From an uncultured Alphaproteobacteria bacterium (GTDB lineage Bacteria; Pseudomonadota; Alphaproteobacteria; Rhizobiales; Pleomorphomonadaceae): a stretch of DNA of 62,262 bases. Below are positions 8,678 to 16,523 of the stretch, one piece after another. Within the stretch, counting starts at the first letter, position 1; each line of letters begins with the position of its first letter. Below the pieces are notes generated by a model. It was not told where the DNA came from, searched no databases, and saw nothing but the letters and a program-made list of their open reading frames with translations. The stretch covers positions 1 through 62,262 of the forward strand of contig CALCDT010000189.1 of assembly GCA_937900425.1 (NCBI GenBank), written 5' to 3'. The position numbers were made by a program, and so were the translations under genes.

Positions 8678-9400
8678 ATGAAGATCGCGATCATCGGCAA
8701 CAGTCACATCGGTGCGTTGAAACGAGGCTGGGACGTCATTTCGGGCGCGTTTCCCTCCGTGGAAGTCGTCTTCTTCGGAGCGAAGGGGGAATCGCACAAG
8801 GATCTGGCGCTCGAGGGACGTACACTCGTCGCCAGGAGGCCGGGACTGCGGCGCTCGATCGAGTTCACCTCCGGCGGGCTGACCTCCATCGACCTCGACG
8901 ACTATGACATGTTTCTCGTCTATGGCTTGAGCTCGAATCCCTACTTTGCCGACATCGACGGAAAATACTCCCGAAAGGCCATCGAAGTCACCATGCGGGA
9001 CAGAACCGAAGGTCGACTCGGCTTCAAGATCGTCATGATGATCGCCAGTGCGTGCGACAAGCCGATCTACGTCGGGCACAATCCCCTCCGTGCCGAGCGA
9101 AGGAACAAGTCTTCGCAGGATCTCACGGCCTATCTGGATGGCCTCGCGCAGATCAACGCCGCCATCTACGAGCCGCTCGGTGTCCACCTGGTCGGGCAGC
9201 CGGCGGACACCATCGTCAACGGACGGAACACGGAGTTGCACTTCACCCAGGGCTCCAAGCGTTTGGAGACCAAGGTCGAGGAGACCATCCGCCTTCACGA
9301 CGAGGAAGATCGCACTCACATGAACGACGAGTTCGGAGTTCTGTGGATGCGCAAGTTCCTCGCACAGGTCACCGCCGCTCAGTCCGTGATGGCCGACTGA
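8678..9400 (+). CDS. SGNH-hydrolase-like hypothetical protein
   Basis: This 240-residue protein begins with a beta-strand and the motif G-N-S-H at residues 7-10, which fits block I of an SGNH/GDSL-type fold (nucleophile Ser followed by His). A later E-L-H-F segment near residue 188 could provide the catalytic His block. It has no signal peptide. The gene starts 2 bp after the GSCFA stop, so both are probably co-transcribed and act on the same substrate. The exact family is not recognised, and the function is inferred only from the motif and its neighbour. Confidence 0.75.
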   Translation: MKIAIIGNSHIGALKRGWDVISGAFPSVEVVFFGAKGESHKDLALEGRTLVARRPGLRRSIEFTSGGLTSIDLDDYDMFLVYGLSSNPYFADIDGKYSRKAIEVTMRDRTEGRLGFKIVMMIASACDKPIYVGHNPLRAERRNKSSQDLTAYLDGLAQINAAIYEPLGVHLVGQPADTIVNGRNTELHFTQGSKRLETKVEETIRLHDEEDRTHMNDEFGVLWMRKFLAQVTAAQSVMAD

Positions 9401-9461
9401 GCGCATCGACGATGTCGCCGCCTGGTTCGGCGGACCCGCGTTGGCAGGCTCGACGACCCTT

Positions 9462-9489
9462 TCGGCCAGCCCCGGTCGGCCAGCCCCGG
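9462..9489. repeat. 14-bp tandem duplication
   Basis: Two immediately adjacent identical 14-bp units, TCGGCCAGCCCCGG, lie in the short gap between the convergent SGNH-like and globin genes. This is probably replication slippage; no function is evident. Confidence 0.7.
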
Positions 9490-9497
9490 CTGCTTCG

Positions 9498-9956
9498 TCA
9501 GCCGAAATGGCGATGATGCTCCCGCGTCTGCGGCGCCGCCGTCTCGCTCGCCAGCCGGGCGCCTTCCTTCATCGCCCCTGCGACCAGATCGTAGGTCTCG
9601 CCCCACGCCAGTGCCAGATCGTCGGTCCACTCCGGTCCCAGTCCCTGTTCGAGCGTATGGAGCAGGGCGGCGCCGACGAGGTCGTAGTGCCGGTCGGTGA
9701 CGCCGTAGGCGACGTGGCGGGCGCCGAGGGCGTGGACGACGGAGAGGATGCTGTCGATCTGGTGGAGGTTCTGGATCGCGACGGCGAGTGTCTTGATCAG
9801 CTTGCCCTTCTGCTCGCTCATGTCGGCGGGGAACAGCGGCCGCACCTCGGGCGCGGTTGCGAACAGGCGGTCGTAGAAGAGATCGGCGGCGAGGCCGGCG
9901 ATCGGGATCACCTTGCCGAAGCTGGCCTGAACGAGTGCGATCTGCTGGGGCGTCAT
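9498..9956 (-). CDS. Single-domain bacterial globin
   Basis: This 152-residue haem protein resembles Vitreoscilla haemoglobin and the globin domain of flavohaemoglobins. The N-terminus M-T-P-Q-Q-I-A-L-V-Q-A-S-F and the proximal-His segment L-G-A-R-H-V-A-Y-G-V are clear. No FAD/NAD reductase domain follows, so it is a stand-alone globin. Likely roles are oxygen binding or NO/redox protection. The start at 9956 matches the family N-terminus; the frame upstream is open but unrelated. It lies next to dps in the same orientation, 250 bp away. Confidence 0.9.
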   Translation of the reverse strand: MTPQQIALVQASFGKVIPIAGLAADLFYDRLFATAPEVRPLFPADMSEQKGKLIKTLAVAIQNLHQIDSILSVVHALGARHVAYGVTDRHYDLVGAALLHTLEQGLGPEWTDDLALAWGETYDLVAGAMKEGARLASETAAPQTREHHRHFG

Positions 9957-10134
9957 GTCGGGGCGTCCTTGATCCTGAAGTGCGGCCTTGCGCGATAGCT
10001 GCACTCCTCGCACGCGAATGTTTCGTTATTGTCCCCCTTCAGGTTTCAAATTCGTAACACCGCCGCGGCCGGGCGGTCCCGTTCCGACCGGGCGGCGGCG
10101 GTCCTTCCACCGAGAGCGGGTCCTCGACGGCGTA

Positions 10135-10165
10135 AGGCCGGCGGAAGGAAACCCTCCGCCGGCCT
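10135..10165 (-). terminator. Hairpin downstream of dps
   Basis: A perfect 11-bp stem (AGGCCGGCGGA and its complement) with a 9-nt loop lies about 40 bp past the dps stop. It has no U-tract on the minus strand, so intrinsic termination is uncertain. Confidence 0.4.
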
Positions 10166-10205
10166 CGACGAAAACCGTCATGCGGACGCCGTGCCCGCTT
10201 GCCGG

Positions 10206-10718
10206 TCAGCCCTGCGTCTTGTGGGCGCGCAGCATCCAGATCGCCTTCTCATGGGCGCCGATGCGCTCGGTCAGCAGGTCGTGGGTGACGAAATCCGACT
10301 TCTCCTCGGCCTCCTCGGCGATCTCGCGGGCGCGGGAGGCGCAGCTTTCGTGGGCGCTCGCCAGCAGTTCGAGCATGTCGTCGGCCGAGGATTTCGGGTC
10401 GACCGAGAAGCCGGTCGGCGACAGCACCGAGCCCTGCTTGGAGGGAACGTGGAAGCCGAGGGCGAGGATGCGTTCGGCGATGACGTCGATGGCGGCGAAC
10501 AGCTCGCCATACTGCTTCTCGGTCAGTTCGTGGATCGACAGGAAGGCGCCGCTGCGCACGTTCCAGTGCACGATCTGGGTCTTGACGAGGAGGCTGTAGC
10601 TCTCCTCGAGGATCTCCGAAAGGTGCTCCGAGATGACGCGGCGGTCTTCCGGCGCAAGGCCGGTCTTGACCACGTCCTTGCGGCTGATCGGCGAAACGTT
10701 GGAGGGGTTCGGCTTCAT
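10206..10718 (-). CDS. dps: Dps family ferritin-like DNA-protection protein
   Basis: This 170-residue four-helix protein forms a dodecameric ferroxidase shell that stores iron and protects DNA under oxidative stress or starvation. Ferroxidase-site signatures are visible: H-W-N-V in helix A, F-L-S-I-H-E-L-T-E-K-Q-Y, and D-V-I-A-E-R-I in helix B. The N-terminal tail (about 25 residues with several Lys/Arg) may contact DNA. A GGAAC-N16-CGTT element upstream suggests EcfG-type general stress control. Confidence 0.95.
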   Translation of the reverse strand: MKPNPSNVSPISRKDVVKTGLAPEDRRVISEHLSEILEESYSLLVKTQIVHWNVRSGAFLSIHELTEKQYGELFAAIDVIAERILALGFHVPSKQGSVLSPTGFSVDPKSSADDMLELLASAHESCASRAREIAEEAEEKSDFVTHDLLTERIGAHEKAIWMLRAHKTQG

Positions 10719-10752
10719 GATGTTTCTCCGTTGCGGGGAATGTCGCGGGAGA

Positions 10753-10777
10753 AACGTCGCGGCGTCGCCGAGGTTCC
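10753..10777 (-). promoter_or_regulatory. EcfG-like promoter for dps
   Basis: On the minus strand GGAAC (10777-10773) is followed after exactly 16 nt by CGTT (10756-10753). This is the -35/-10 consensus of the alphaproteobacterial general stress sigma factor EcfG. It lies 34 bp upstream of the dps ATG. Confidence 0.65.
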
Positions 10778-10823
10778 CCGCCCGGGGCCGGAGACAGGGC
10801 GGGAAACTTCGGTGAGGAAGGGC

Positions 10824-12410
10824 TCACTCGGCGGCGCGGGAGTGGCCGGCCTCGTCGGTGCCGGGCTCCTTCCACACCAGCACCGGCTGGCGGGCGGCGC
10901 GGGTCTCGTCGAGCCTGCGGCGCGGGGCGTGGAGCGGCGCGGCCCGGAAGGCCGCCGCTTCGCCGGCCTTCGCCCGGGCGACCAGCGCGCGCAGCGCGTC
11001 GGCGAACTGGTCGAGGCTCGCTCTCGATTCCGATTCCGTCGGCTCGATCAGCAGGGCGCCGTGGACGACGAGCGGGAAATACATCGTCATCGGGTGGAAG
11101 CCCTCGTCGATCATCGCCTTGGCGAAGTCGAGCGTCGTGACGCCGGTGCCGTCGAGGAAGCGGTCGTCGAACAGCACCTCGTGCATCACCGGCCCGTCGC
11201 CGAAAGGCAGCGACATGACGTCGGCGAGCCGTGCCTTCAGATAGTTGGCCGACAGCACCGCGTCTTCGGCCGCCTGGCGCAGGCCGTCGGCGCCGTGGGA
11301 CATCATGTAGGCGAGCGCCCGCACGAACATGCCCATCTGGCCGTGGAAGGCGGTGACGCGGCCGAACGGCCGGGCGCCGTCTCCGGCCCCCTGACGCGTC
11401 TCGACGAACTCGGCCGAGCCGTCGGCGGCGAAGCGCACGAAAGGCACCGGCGCGAAGGGCGCCAGCCGCTCCGACAGCACCACGGGCCCGGCACCCGGGC
11501 CGCCGCCTCCGTGGGGGGTCGAGAAGGTCTTGTGGAGGTTGATGTGCATGGCGTCGACGCCGAGGTCGCCGGGCCGTACCTTGCCCATGATGGCGTTGAA
11601 GTTGGCGCCGTCGGCGTAGACGAAGGCGCCGGCGTCGTGGACCGCCGCGGCGATCGCGACGATGTCGCGCTCGAAGCGGCCGCAGGTGTTGGGGTTGGTC
11701 AGCATGATCGCGGCGACGTCGGCCGACAGTCGGTCCCGCACCGCCGCGACGTCGACCGTGCCGTCGGCCCGCGCCGGGATCGCCACGACCCTGTAGCCGA
11801 GCAGCGCCGCGGTGGCCGGATTGGTGCCGTGGGCCGATTCGGGCACCAGCACGTCGGAGCGCGCCTCGCCGCGGGCGGCGAGCGCCGCCTTGATCGCCAT
11901 CATGCCGCAGGCCTCGCCGTGGGCGCCGGCCTTCGGGCTCATCGCCACCGCGGCCATGCCGGTCGCCGTCATCAGCCAGCGGCCGCATTCGGCGACGAGT
12001 TCGAGCGCGCCCGGCACCGTGGAGAGCGGCTGCAGCGGATGGATGTCGGCAAAGCCCGGCAGCCGGGCCATCTTCTCGTCGAGCCGCGGGTTGTGCTTCA
12101 TCGTGCACGAGCCGAGCGGATAGATGCCGAGGTCGATCGCGTAGTTCTGGCGCGACAGCCGCACGTAGTGCCGCATCGCCTCCGGCTCGGTGAGGCCGGG
12201 AAGCTCCAGCGGCGCCGTGCGGCCGTGACCGCCGAGGCGCGAAGTCGCCGTCTCGGGCTCTTCGACGTCGACGCCAGTGACATCCATCCGCCCGACCTCG
12301 AACAGCAGGCCTTCGTCGATGTCGAGGCCGCGGTTGCCGGTGACGGTGGCGGGGGCCGAGGCCGCCACGGCGGTCGGGGCGGTGGGGCGGCCCTGCGGGT
12401 TCATGGTCAT
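10824..12410 (-). CDS. gcvPB: Glycine dehydrogenase (decarboxylating) subunit 2
   Basis: This 528-residue protein is the C-terminal half of the split P-protein of the glycine cleavage system. It carries the PLP-binding lysine in N-L-H-K-T-F-S-T-P-H-G-G-G-G (around residue 294). Together with GcvPA it decarboxylates glycine and passes the aminomethyl group to lipoyl-GcvH. The first 30 residues are low-complexity (Ala/Thr-rich). The ATG at 12410 overlaps the stop of the upstream DUF559 gene in ATGA, so translation is probably coupled. It is the last gene of the riboswitch-controlled operon. Confidence 0.95.
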   Translation of the reverse strand: MTMNPQGRPTAPTAVAASAPATVTGNRGLDIDEGLLFEVGRMDVTGVDVEEPETATSRLGGHGRTAPLELPGLTEPEAMRHYVRLSRQNYAIDLGIYPLGSCTMKHNPRLDEKMARLPGFADIHPLQPLSTVPGALELVAECGRWLMTATGMAAVAMSPKAGAHGEACGMMAIKAALAARGEARSDVLVPESAHGTNPATAALLGYRVVAIPARADGTVDVAAVRDRLSADVAAIMLTNPNTCGRFERDIVAIAAAVHDAGAFVYADGANFNAIMGKVRPGDLGVDAMHINLHKTFSTPHGGGGPGAGPVVLSERLAPFAPVPFVRFAADGSAEFVETRQGAGDGARPFGRVTAFHGQMGMFVRALAYMMSHGADGLRQAAEDAVLSANYLKARLADVMSLPFGDGPVMHEVLFDDRFLDGTGVTTLDFAKAMIDEGFHPMTMYFPLVVHGALLIEPTESESRASLDQFADALRALVARAKAGEAAAFRAAPLHAPRRRLDETRAARQPVLVWKEPGTDEAGHSRAAE

Positions 12411-13021
12411 GGCTGGTCGGCTCCGGGCGCGGGTTGCAGGGCGTTCCAGATGGTGTCGAGGACGCCTTGACGGTTGTCGATCAGTTCGGTGTTCCACAAG
12501 CGCAGTACCCGGAAGCCCTGCGACAGGAGCCAGGCGTCGCGTCGGGCATCCGCCTTGCTTTCGGCGTGCTGACCGCCGTCGAGTTCGATGATCAGGCGCT
12601 TCTCGAGGCAGACGAAGTCGGCGATGAACGGGCCGATCGGCATCTGTCGGCGAAACTTGAAGCCGTCGAAACGCCGGCCGCGCAGGAGACGCCATAGTGT
12701 GCGCTCGGCGTCCGTCGGGTCATGGCGCATGTGGCGGGCGAAGGTTCGCAGGTGAGTCTTGCGTGCGCGGCCCCCCTCATCCGCCCTTCGGGCACCTTCT
12801 CCCGCGAGGGGAGAAGGTGGTGGGGAGGCGAGGCATTCTTCGTTTCGGTCCGGCTGCGAATGCGGCTCGGCCTTTGAGGCGCCTGCCACGACAGGTTCTC
12901 TCTCGTCTTGACTGCCGCCCATCCCCGTCCTCCCCCTTCTCCCCTCGCGGGAGAAGGTGCCCGAAGGGCGGATGAGGGGGCAGGCGGCGATTGTCGCGCT
13001 CTCCCTGTAAAACCACGTCAT
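12407..13021 (-). CDS. DUF559 (Vsr/restriction-endonuclease-fold) protein between gcvPA and gcvPB
   Basis: From about 12760 down to 12407 the protein matches the DUF559 family: D-P-T-D-A-E-R-T-L-W, then F-R-R-Q-x-P-I-G-P-F-I-A-D-F-V-C, then L-I-I-E-L-D-G-G-Q-H, ending in W-N-T-E-L-I-D-N. The D, E-L-D-G and Q-H positions fit a PD-(D/E)XK-like nuclease core. The start is uncertain. The ATG at 13021 overlaps the gcvPA stop as ATGA, but the resulting 80-residue N-terminus is just translated repeat DNA. An ATG at 12730 (M-R-H-D-P-T) would give only the domain. Biological role unknown. It splits an otherwise contiguous gcv operon. Confidence 0.75.
   Translation of the reverse strand: MTWFYRESATIAACPLIRPSGTFSREGRRGRTGMGGSQDEREPVVAGASKAEPHSQPDRNEECLASPPPSPLAGEGARRADEGGRARKTHLRTFARHMRHDPTDAERTLWRLLRGRRFDGFKFRRQMPIGPFIADFVCLEKRLIIELDGGQHAESKADARRDAWLLSQGFRVLRLWNTELIDNRQGVLDTIWNALQPAPGADQP
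12772..12980. repeat. Pair of 46-bp inverted palindromic repeats (REP/RPE-like)
   Basis: A 46-bp segment at 12772-12817 recurs as a perfect reverse complement at 12935-12980, separated by 117 bp. Each copy contains two small inverted repeats (GCCCTTCGGGC and CCTTCTCCC...GGGAGAAGG), the typical structure of rhizobial palindromic elements. Read through on the minus strand, one copy encodes the familiar S-P-L-A-G-E-G-A-R-R-A-D-E-G peptide often seen as a spurious N-terminal extension. Confidence 0.85.
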
Positions 13022-14364
13022 CCGATCACCTCCCGCAACCCCGCGACCAGCGCCTCGCGATCCTCCGCCGTCGTCGTCTCGGTCGCGGCCAGCACGATGA
13101 GGTCGTCGAGCCCGTCCGCCGCCCATTCGAGCCGCGAGACCGGGACACCGGCTAGGATGCCGCGCCCGGCGAGGCGCTCGACCACGGCGGCGGCGTCGCC
13201 CGGGACGCGGATCGTGAACTCGTTGAAGAAGGTGCGGTTGAGCACCGTGACGCCGGGCACGCCGGCGAGCATGTCTGCGAGGCGGACGGCGTTGGCGTGG
13301 TTGACGGCGGCGAGCCGCTTCAGCCCGGTGCCGCCGAGCAGCGACAGGTGGATCGAGAAGGCCGTGGCGCAGAGCCCGGCGTTGGTGCAGATGTTCGAGG
13401 TCGCCTTGTCGCGGCGGATGTGCTGCTCGCGGGTCGAGAGCGTCAGCACGAAGCCGCGGCGGCCGTCGGCGTCGACGGTCTCGCCGCAGAGCCGGCCCGG
13501 CATTTGGCGCAGGAACTTCTCCCGCGTCGCGAACAGGCCGACGTAGGGGCCGCCGAAGGAGAGCGGGTTGCCGAGCGACTGGCCCTCGCCAACGACGATG
13601 TCGGCGCCCTGCGCCCCCGGCGGCTCGATCGCCCCGAGCGCGACGACCTCGGTGAAGACGGCGACCAGCAGCGCCCCCTTCGCGTGGGCGGCCTCGGCGA
13701 TCGGGGCGAGGTCGACGATCTCGCCGTAGAAATTCGGGCTCTGGACGACGACACAGGACGTGTCGGCGTCGATGCGCGAGAGAAGATCTTCCTCGCCCGA
13801 AACGTCCGGCGGCAGGGCCTCGACGACGGCACCGGCCATGCCGCTCACGGTCGCGACCACCGCCCGGTAGTGCGGATGCAGGCCGCCGGAGAGCACGGCC
13901 TTGCCGCGCCGCGTCAGCCGGTGCGCCATCAGCACCGCCTCGGCCGTGCCGGTGGAGCCGTCGTACGTCGAGGCGTTGGCGACCTCCATGGCGGTGAGCC
14001 GGGCAACCTGGGTCTGGAATTCGAACAGCACCTGCAGCGTGCCCTGCGAGATTTCCGGCTGGTAGGGCGTGTAGGCGGTGAGGAACTCGGACCGCTGGAT
14101 CAGGTGATCGACGCTCGCCGGCAGATGGTGGCGGTAGGCGCCGGCGCCGACGAAGAAGGGCACCGACCCGGCGGGAACGTTGCGTGCCGCCATCCGGGCG
14201 AGCCGTCGCTCCACCGCCATCTCGCTCGCCGCGGTCGGAAGGTCGAGCAGGCCGCCGAGCCGCTTGTCGGCGGGAATGTCGGCGAAGAGGTCGTCGATAG
14301 AACCGGCGCCCGCGGCGGCGAGCATCGCGGTGCGGTCGGCGGTGTCGAGGGGGAGATAGCGCAT
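13018..14364 (-). CDS. gcvPA: Glycine dehydrogenase (decarboxylating) subunit 1
   Basis: This 448-residue protein is the N-terminal half of the split P-protein, typical in length and sequence. It has the start R-Y-L-P-L, the segment P-F-F-V-G-A-G-A-Y-R-H-H-L-P, and A-Y-T-P-Y-Q-P-E-I-S-Q-G. It pairs with GcvPB in the PLP-dependent glycine decarboxylase. It starts 13 bp after gcvH. Its stop overlaps a possible ATG of the DUF559 gene. Confidence 0.95.
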   Translation of the reverse strand: MRYLPLDTADRTAMLAAAGAGSIDDLFADIPADKRLGGLLDLPTAASEMAVERRLARMAARNVPAGSVPFFVGAGAYRHHLPASVDHLIQRSEFLTAYTPYQPEISQGTLQVLFEFQTQVARLTAMEVANASTYDGSTGTAEAVLMAHRLTRRGKAVLSGGLHPHYRAVVATVSGMAGAVVEALPPDVSGEEDLLSRIDADTSCVVVQSPNFYGEIVDLAPIAEAAHAKGALLVAVFTEVVALGAIEPPGAQGADIVVGEGQSLGNPLSFGGPYVGLFATREKFLRQMPGRLCGETVDADGRRGFVLTLSTREQHIRRDKATSNICTNAGLCATAFSIHLSLLGGTGLKRLAAVNHANAVRLADMLAGVPGVTVLNRTFFNEFTIRVPGDAAAVVERLAGRGILAGVPVSRLEWAADGLDDLIVLAATETTTAEDREALVAGLREVIG

Positions 14365-14377
14365 CGCGTCCGCTCCC

Positions 14378-14749
14378 TCAGAGGCCGGCGACGTAGGCGT
14401 CGTAGGCGGCCCGGTCCATCAGCCCGTCGAGTTCGGCCGGATCGGCGAGATCGAGGCGGAAGAACCAGCCCTCGCCCTCCGGTGCGGCGTTGATGGTCTC
14501 CGGCGCGTCGGCGAGGGCGTCGTTGGCGGCGACGACGGTGCCGGAGACCGGGGCGAAGACCTCGCTGGCCGCCTTGACCGATTCGACGACCGCGGCCTCG
14601 TCGCCCTTCTTGAGCGCCCTGCCGGCCGCCGGCAGTTCGACGTAGACGACGTCGCCGAGTTGGCCCTGGGCGTAGGCGGTGATGCCGACGGTGGCGGTGG
14701 CCCCGTTGACGGAGATCCATTCGTGGTCCGCGGTGAAATGAAGGGTCAT
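14378..14749 (-). CDS. gcvH: Glycine cleavage system H protein
   Basis: This 123-residue lipoyl carrier shuttles the aminomethyl group between the P, T and L proteins. The lipoylated lysine is K59 in V-V-E-S-V-K-A-A-S-E-V. The N-terminal F-T-x-D-H-E-W motif and the C-terminal W-F-F-R-L segment are standard. Second gene of the operon, 57 bp after gcvT. Confidence 0.96.
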   Translation of the reverse strand: MTLHFTADHEWISVNGATATVGITAYAQGQLGDVVYVELPAAGRALKKGDEAAVVESVKAASEVFAPVSGTVVAANDALADAPETINAAPEGEGWFFRLDLADPAELDGLMDRAAYDAYVAGL

Positions 14750-14806
14750 GTCAGGGCTCCGGGCAGGGAGGGCAGGGAGAGGCGAGGGCGGGTGATCCGC
14801 CGCAGC

Positions 14807-15955
14807 TCAGGATTTCGGCTTGCGGGCGAAGCGGGCCGGCACGAAGGGCAGGGCGGTGACGGCGGCGGGCAGCGCCTTGCCGCGGACCAGCAGCGAGACC
14901 GCCGTGCCGGGCGCTGCGGAGGCCGGCTCGACATAGCCGATCGCGATCGGGCCGCCGATGCTGGCGCCGAAGCCGCCGGAGGTGATGACGCCGATCCGCC
15001 GCCCGCCCTCGTCCTCGATCGCGGTGCCGTCGCGGGCCGGGGCGCGGCCTTCCGGGGTGAGGCCGACGCGGACGCGCTCCGGGCCGTTGGCGATCTCGAA
15101 CAGGATGCGCTCGGCCCCGGGAAAGCCGCCCTCCGCCCGGCGCCGCTTCTGGATCGACCAGGCGAGGCCGGCCTCGACCGGCGAGGTGGTCTCGTCGAGT
15201 TCGTGGCCGTAGAGGCAGAGCCCGGCCTCGAGCCGCAGCGAATCGCGGGCGCCGAGGCCGATCGGTTTCACCGCGGCGTCGGCGAGCAGCGCCGACCAGA
15301 GGTCGTTCGCCCGGCCTTCGAGAACGGAGATCTCGAAGCCATCCTCGCCGGTGTAGCCGGAGCGGGAGACGTGGCAGGCGATGCCGGCGATCGTCGCCGC
15401 GCCGGCGGTCATGAACGGCCAGTCGGAGAGATCGGCGCCGCAGCGCGCCAGCACCTCCACCGCCTTCGGCCCCTGCAGCGCGAGCAGCGCCCGGTCGGAG
15501 GCGACGTCGAGGCGGATGTCGGGGGGAAGGTGATGCTCGAGAAGCGCGAAGTCGGTCGCCTTGCGGCCGGCGTTGACCACCAGCATCAGCGTGCCGGCGT
15601 CCTCCGGGGCGGCCGGCCGGTGAATCATCAGGTCGTCGACGACGCCGCCGTCGGCGTTGAGCAGCTGGCTGTAGCGCTGGGCACCGGGGGCGAGGTCGAG
15701 GATGTCGGCGGGAACGAGGCTTTCGAGAAAGCGAGCGGTCGTCGCGTGGTCGGGGCCGACGAGGAAGGCCTGGCCCATGTGCGAGACGTCGAAGAGGCCG
15801 GCCGAGGCCCGCGTCCATAGGTGCTCGGCGAGGATGCCCTCGTATTGCACCGGCATGGCGTAGCCGGCGAAGGGCACCATTCGCGCGCCGAGCGCGACGT
15901 GGGCGGCGTGAAGCGGCGTCTTCTGCAGGTCGTCGGGGCTGACGGCGTCCGTCAT
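14807..15955 (-). CDS. gcvT: Aminomethyltransferase (glycine cleavage T protein)
   Basis: This 382-residue protein transfers the methylene group from GcvH-bound aminomethyl to tetrahydrofolate, releasing ammonia. The family motifs L-F-D-V-S-H-M-G-Q and, later, R-D-S-L-R-L-E-A-G-L-C-L-Y-G are present. The ATG at 15955 gives the usual start (K-T-P-L-H-A-A-H) and follows GAGGAG. The frame is open further upstream, but that part is the riboswitch. First gene of the operon. Confidence 0.95.
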   Translation of the reverse strand: MTDAVSPDDLQKTPLHAAHVALGARMVPFAGYAMPVQYEGILAEHLWTRASAGLFDVSHMGQAFLVGPDHATTARFLESLVPADILDLAPGAQRYSQLLNADGGVVDDLMIHRPAAPEDAGTLMLVVNAGRKATDFALLEHHLPPDIRLDVASDRALLALQGPKAVEVLARCGADLSDWPFMTAGAATIAGIACHVSRSGYTGEDGFEISVLEGRANDLWSALLADAAVKPIGLGARDSLRLEAGLCLYGHELDETTSPVEAGLAWSIQKRRRAEGGFPGAERILFEIANGPERVRVGLTPEGRAPARDGTAIEDEGGRRIGVITSGGFGASIGGPIAIGYVEPASAAPGTAVSLLVRGKALPAAVTALPFVPARFARKPKS

Positions 15956-16011
15956 CTGGTCGGGCTCCTCGAGGGGCGTGGCGAAGCCGTTCCGCTGGCG
16001 GAACCGCTGCC

Positions 16012-16245
16012 CCCTCTGTCGGAAACCTGAGAGATTCCCGGCCGCTCCCTCCCGAACGATCCGGTTACGCCTTCGGTGGGCGCCGTCGCCGGCGCCGCTT
16101 TCCAGAGTCTTCGCCGCCGTCGCGGTCCTTTTGCCTGAGAGATTCCGGGGCGGTTGCTCCTTCGGCGCCGGCGCTGGCCGTCCATGCCGCCGAGGGCGCG
16201 CCCTCGGTCCGGTCTGGACGACGTCACGACGGTCTCTCCCGCGGG
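16012..16245 (-). ncRNA. Tandem glycine riboswitch upstream of gcvT
   Basis: Read on the minus strand, the first aptamer runs from CGCGGGAGAGACC (about 16245) through GCCGAAGGAGCAA to AATCTCTCAGGCAAAAGGAC. A short linker then leads to a second aptamer with GACTCTGGA, CCGAAGGCGTAA, AATCTCTCAGG and ACAGAGG. GAGAG/CTCTC and CTCTG/CAGAG form the two P1 stems. This two-aptamer architecture is the classic glycine riboswitch; in gcv operons glycine binding normally turns expression on. It ends about 57 nt before the gcvT ATG. Confidence 0.93.
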
Positions 16246-16523
16246 ACGGTATGATCGTAATCATCGATGAATCGATCGGCCAAGTCAATCGTCGAGATGG
16301 TCCAACGGATGGACGTTTAGCGGGCCGGTCGCTCGAACCGGCGCGGCGACGAAAAGGAGCAGAGCCTCGTCAATCCGGGCGGTATGACGATCCATCATCA
16401 TATCAATCATCATCTTGACAACGTTGCTCCACTATCTGAGGATGTATTTGACGTCTATTGCAATCTGGATAGATGAGGGGTGGTGCTCCGGTTCGGGGCG
16501 ATGTTCGAACGGGGGGGGCGATC

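Noticed and set aside
12772..12980. CRISPR-like pair of repeats
   Set aside because: Only two copies, in inverted orientation, with internal palindromes; fits a REP-type element, not a CRISPR array.
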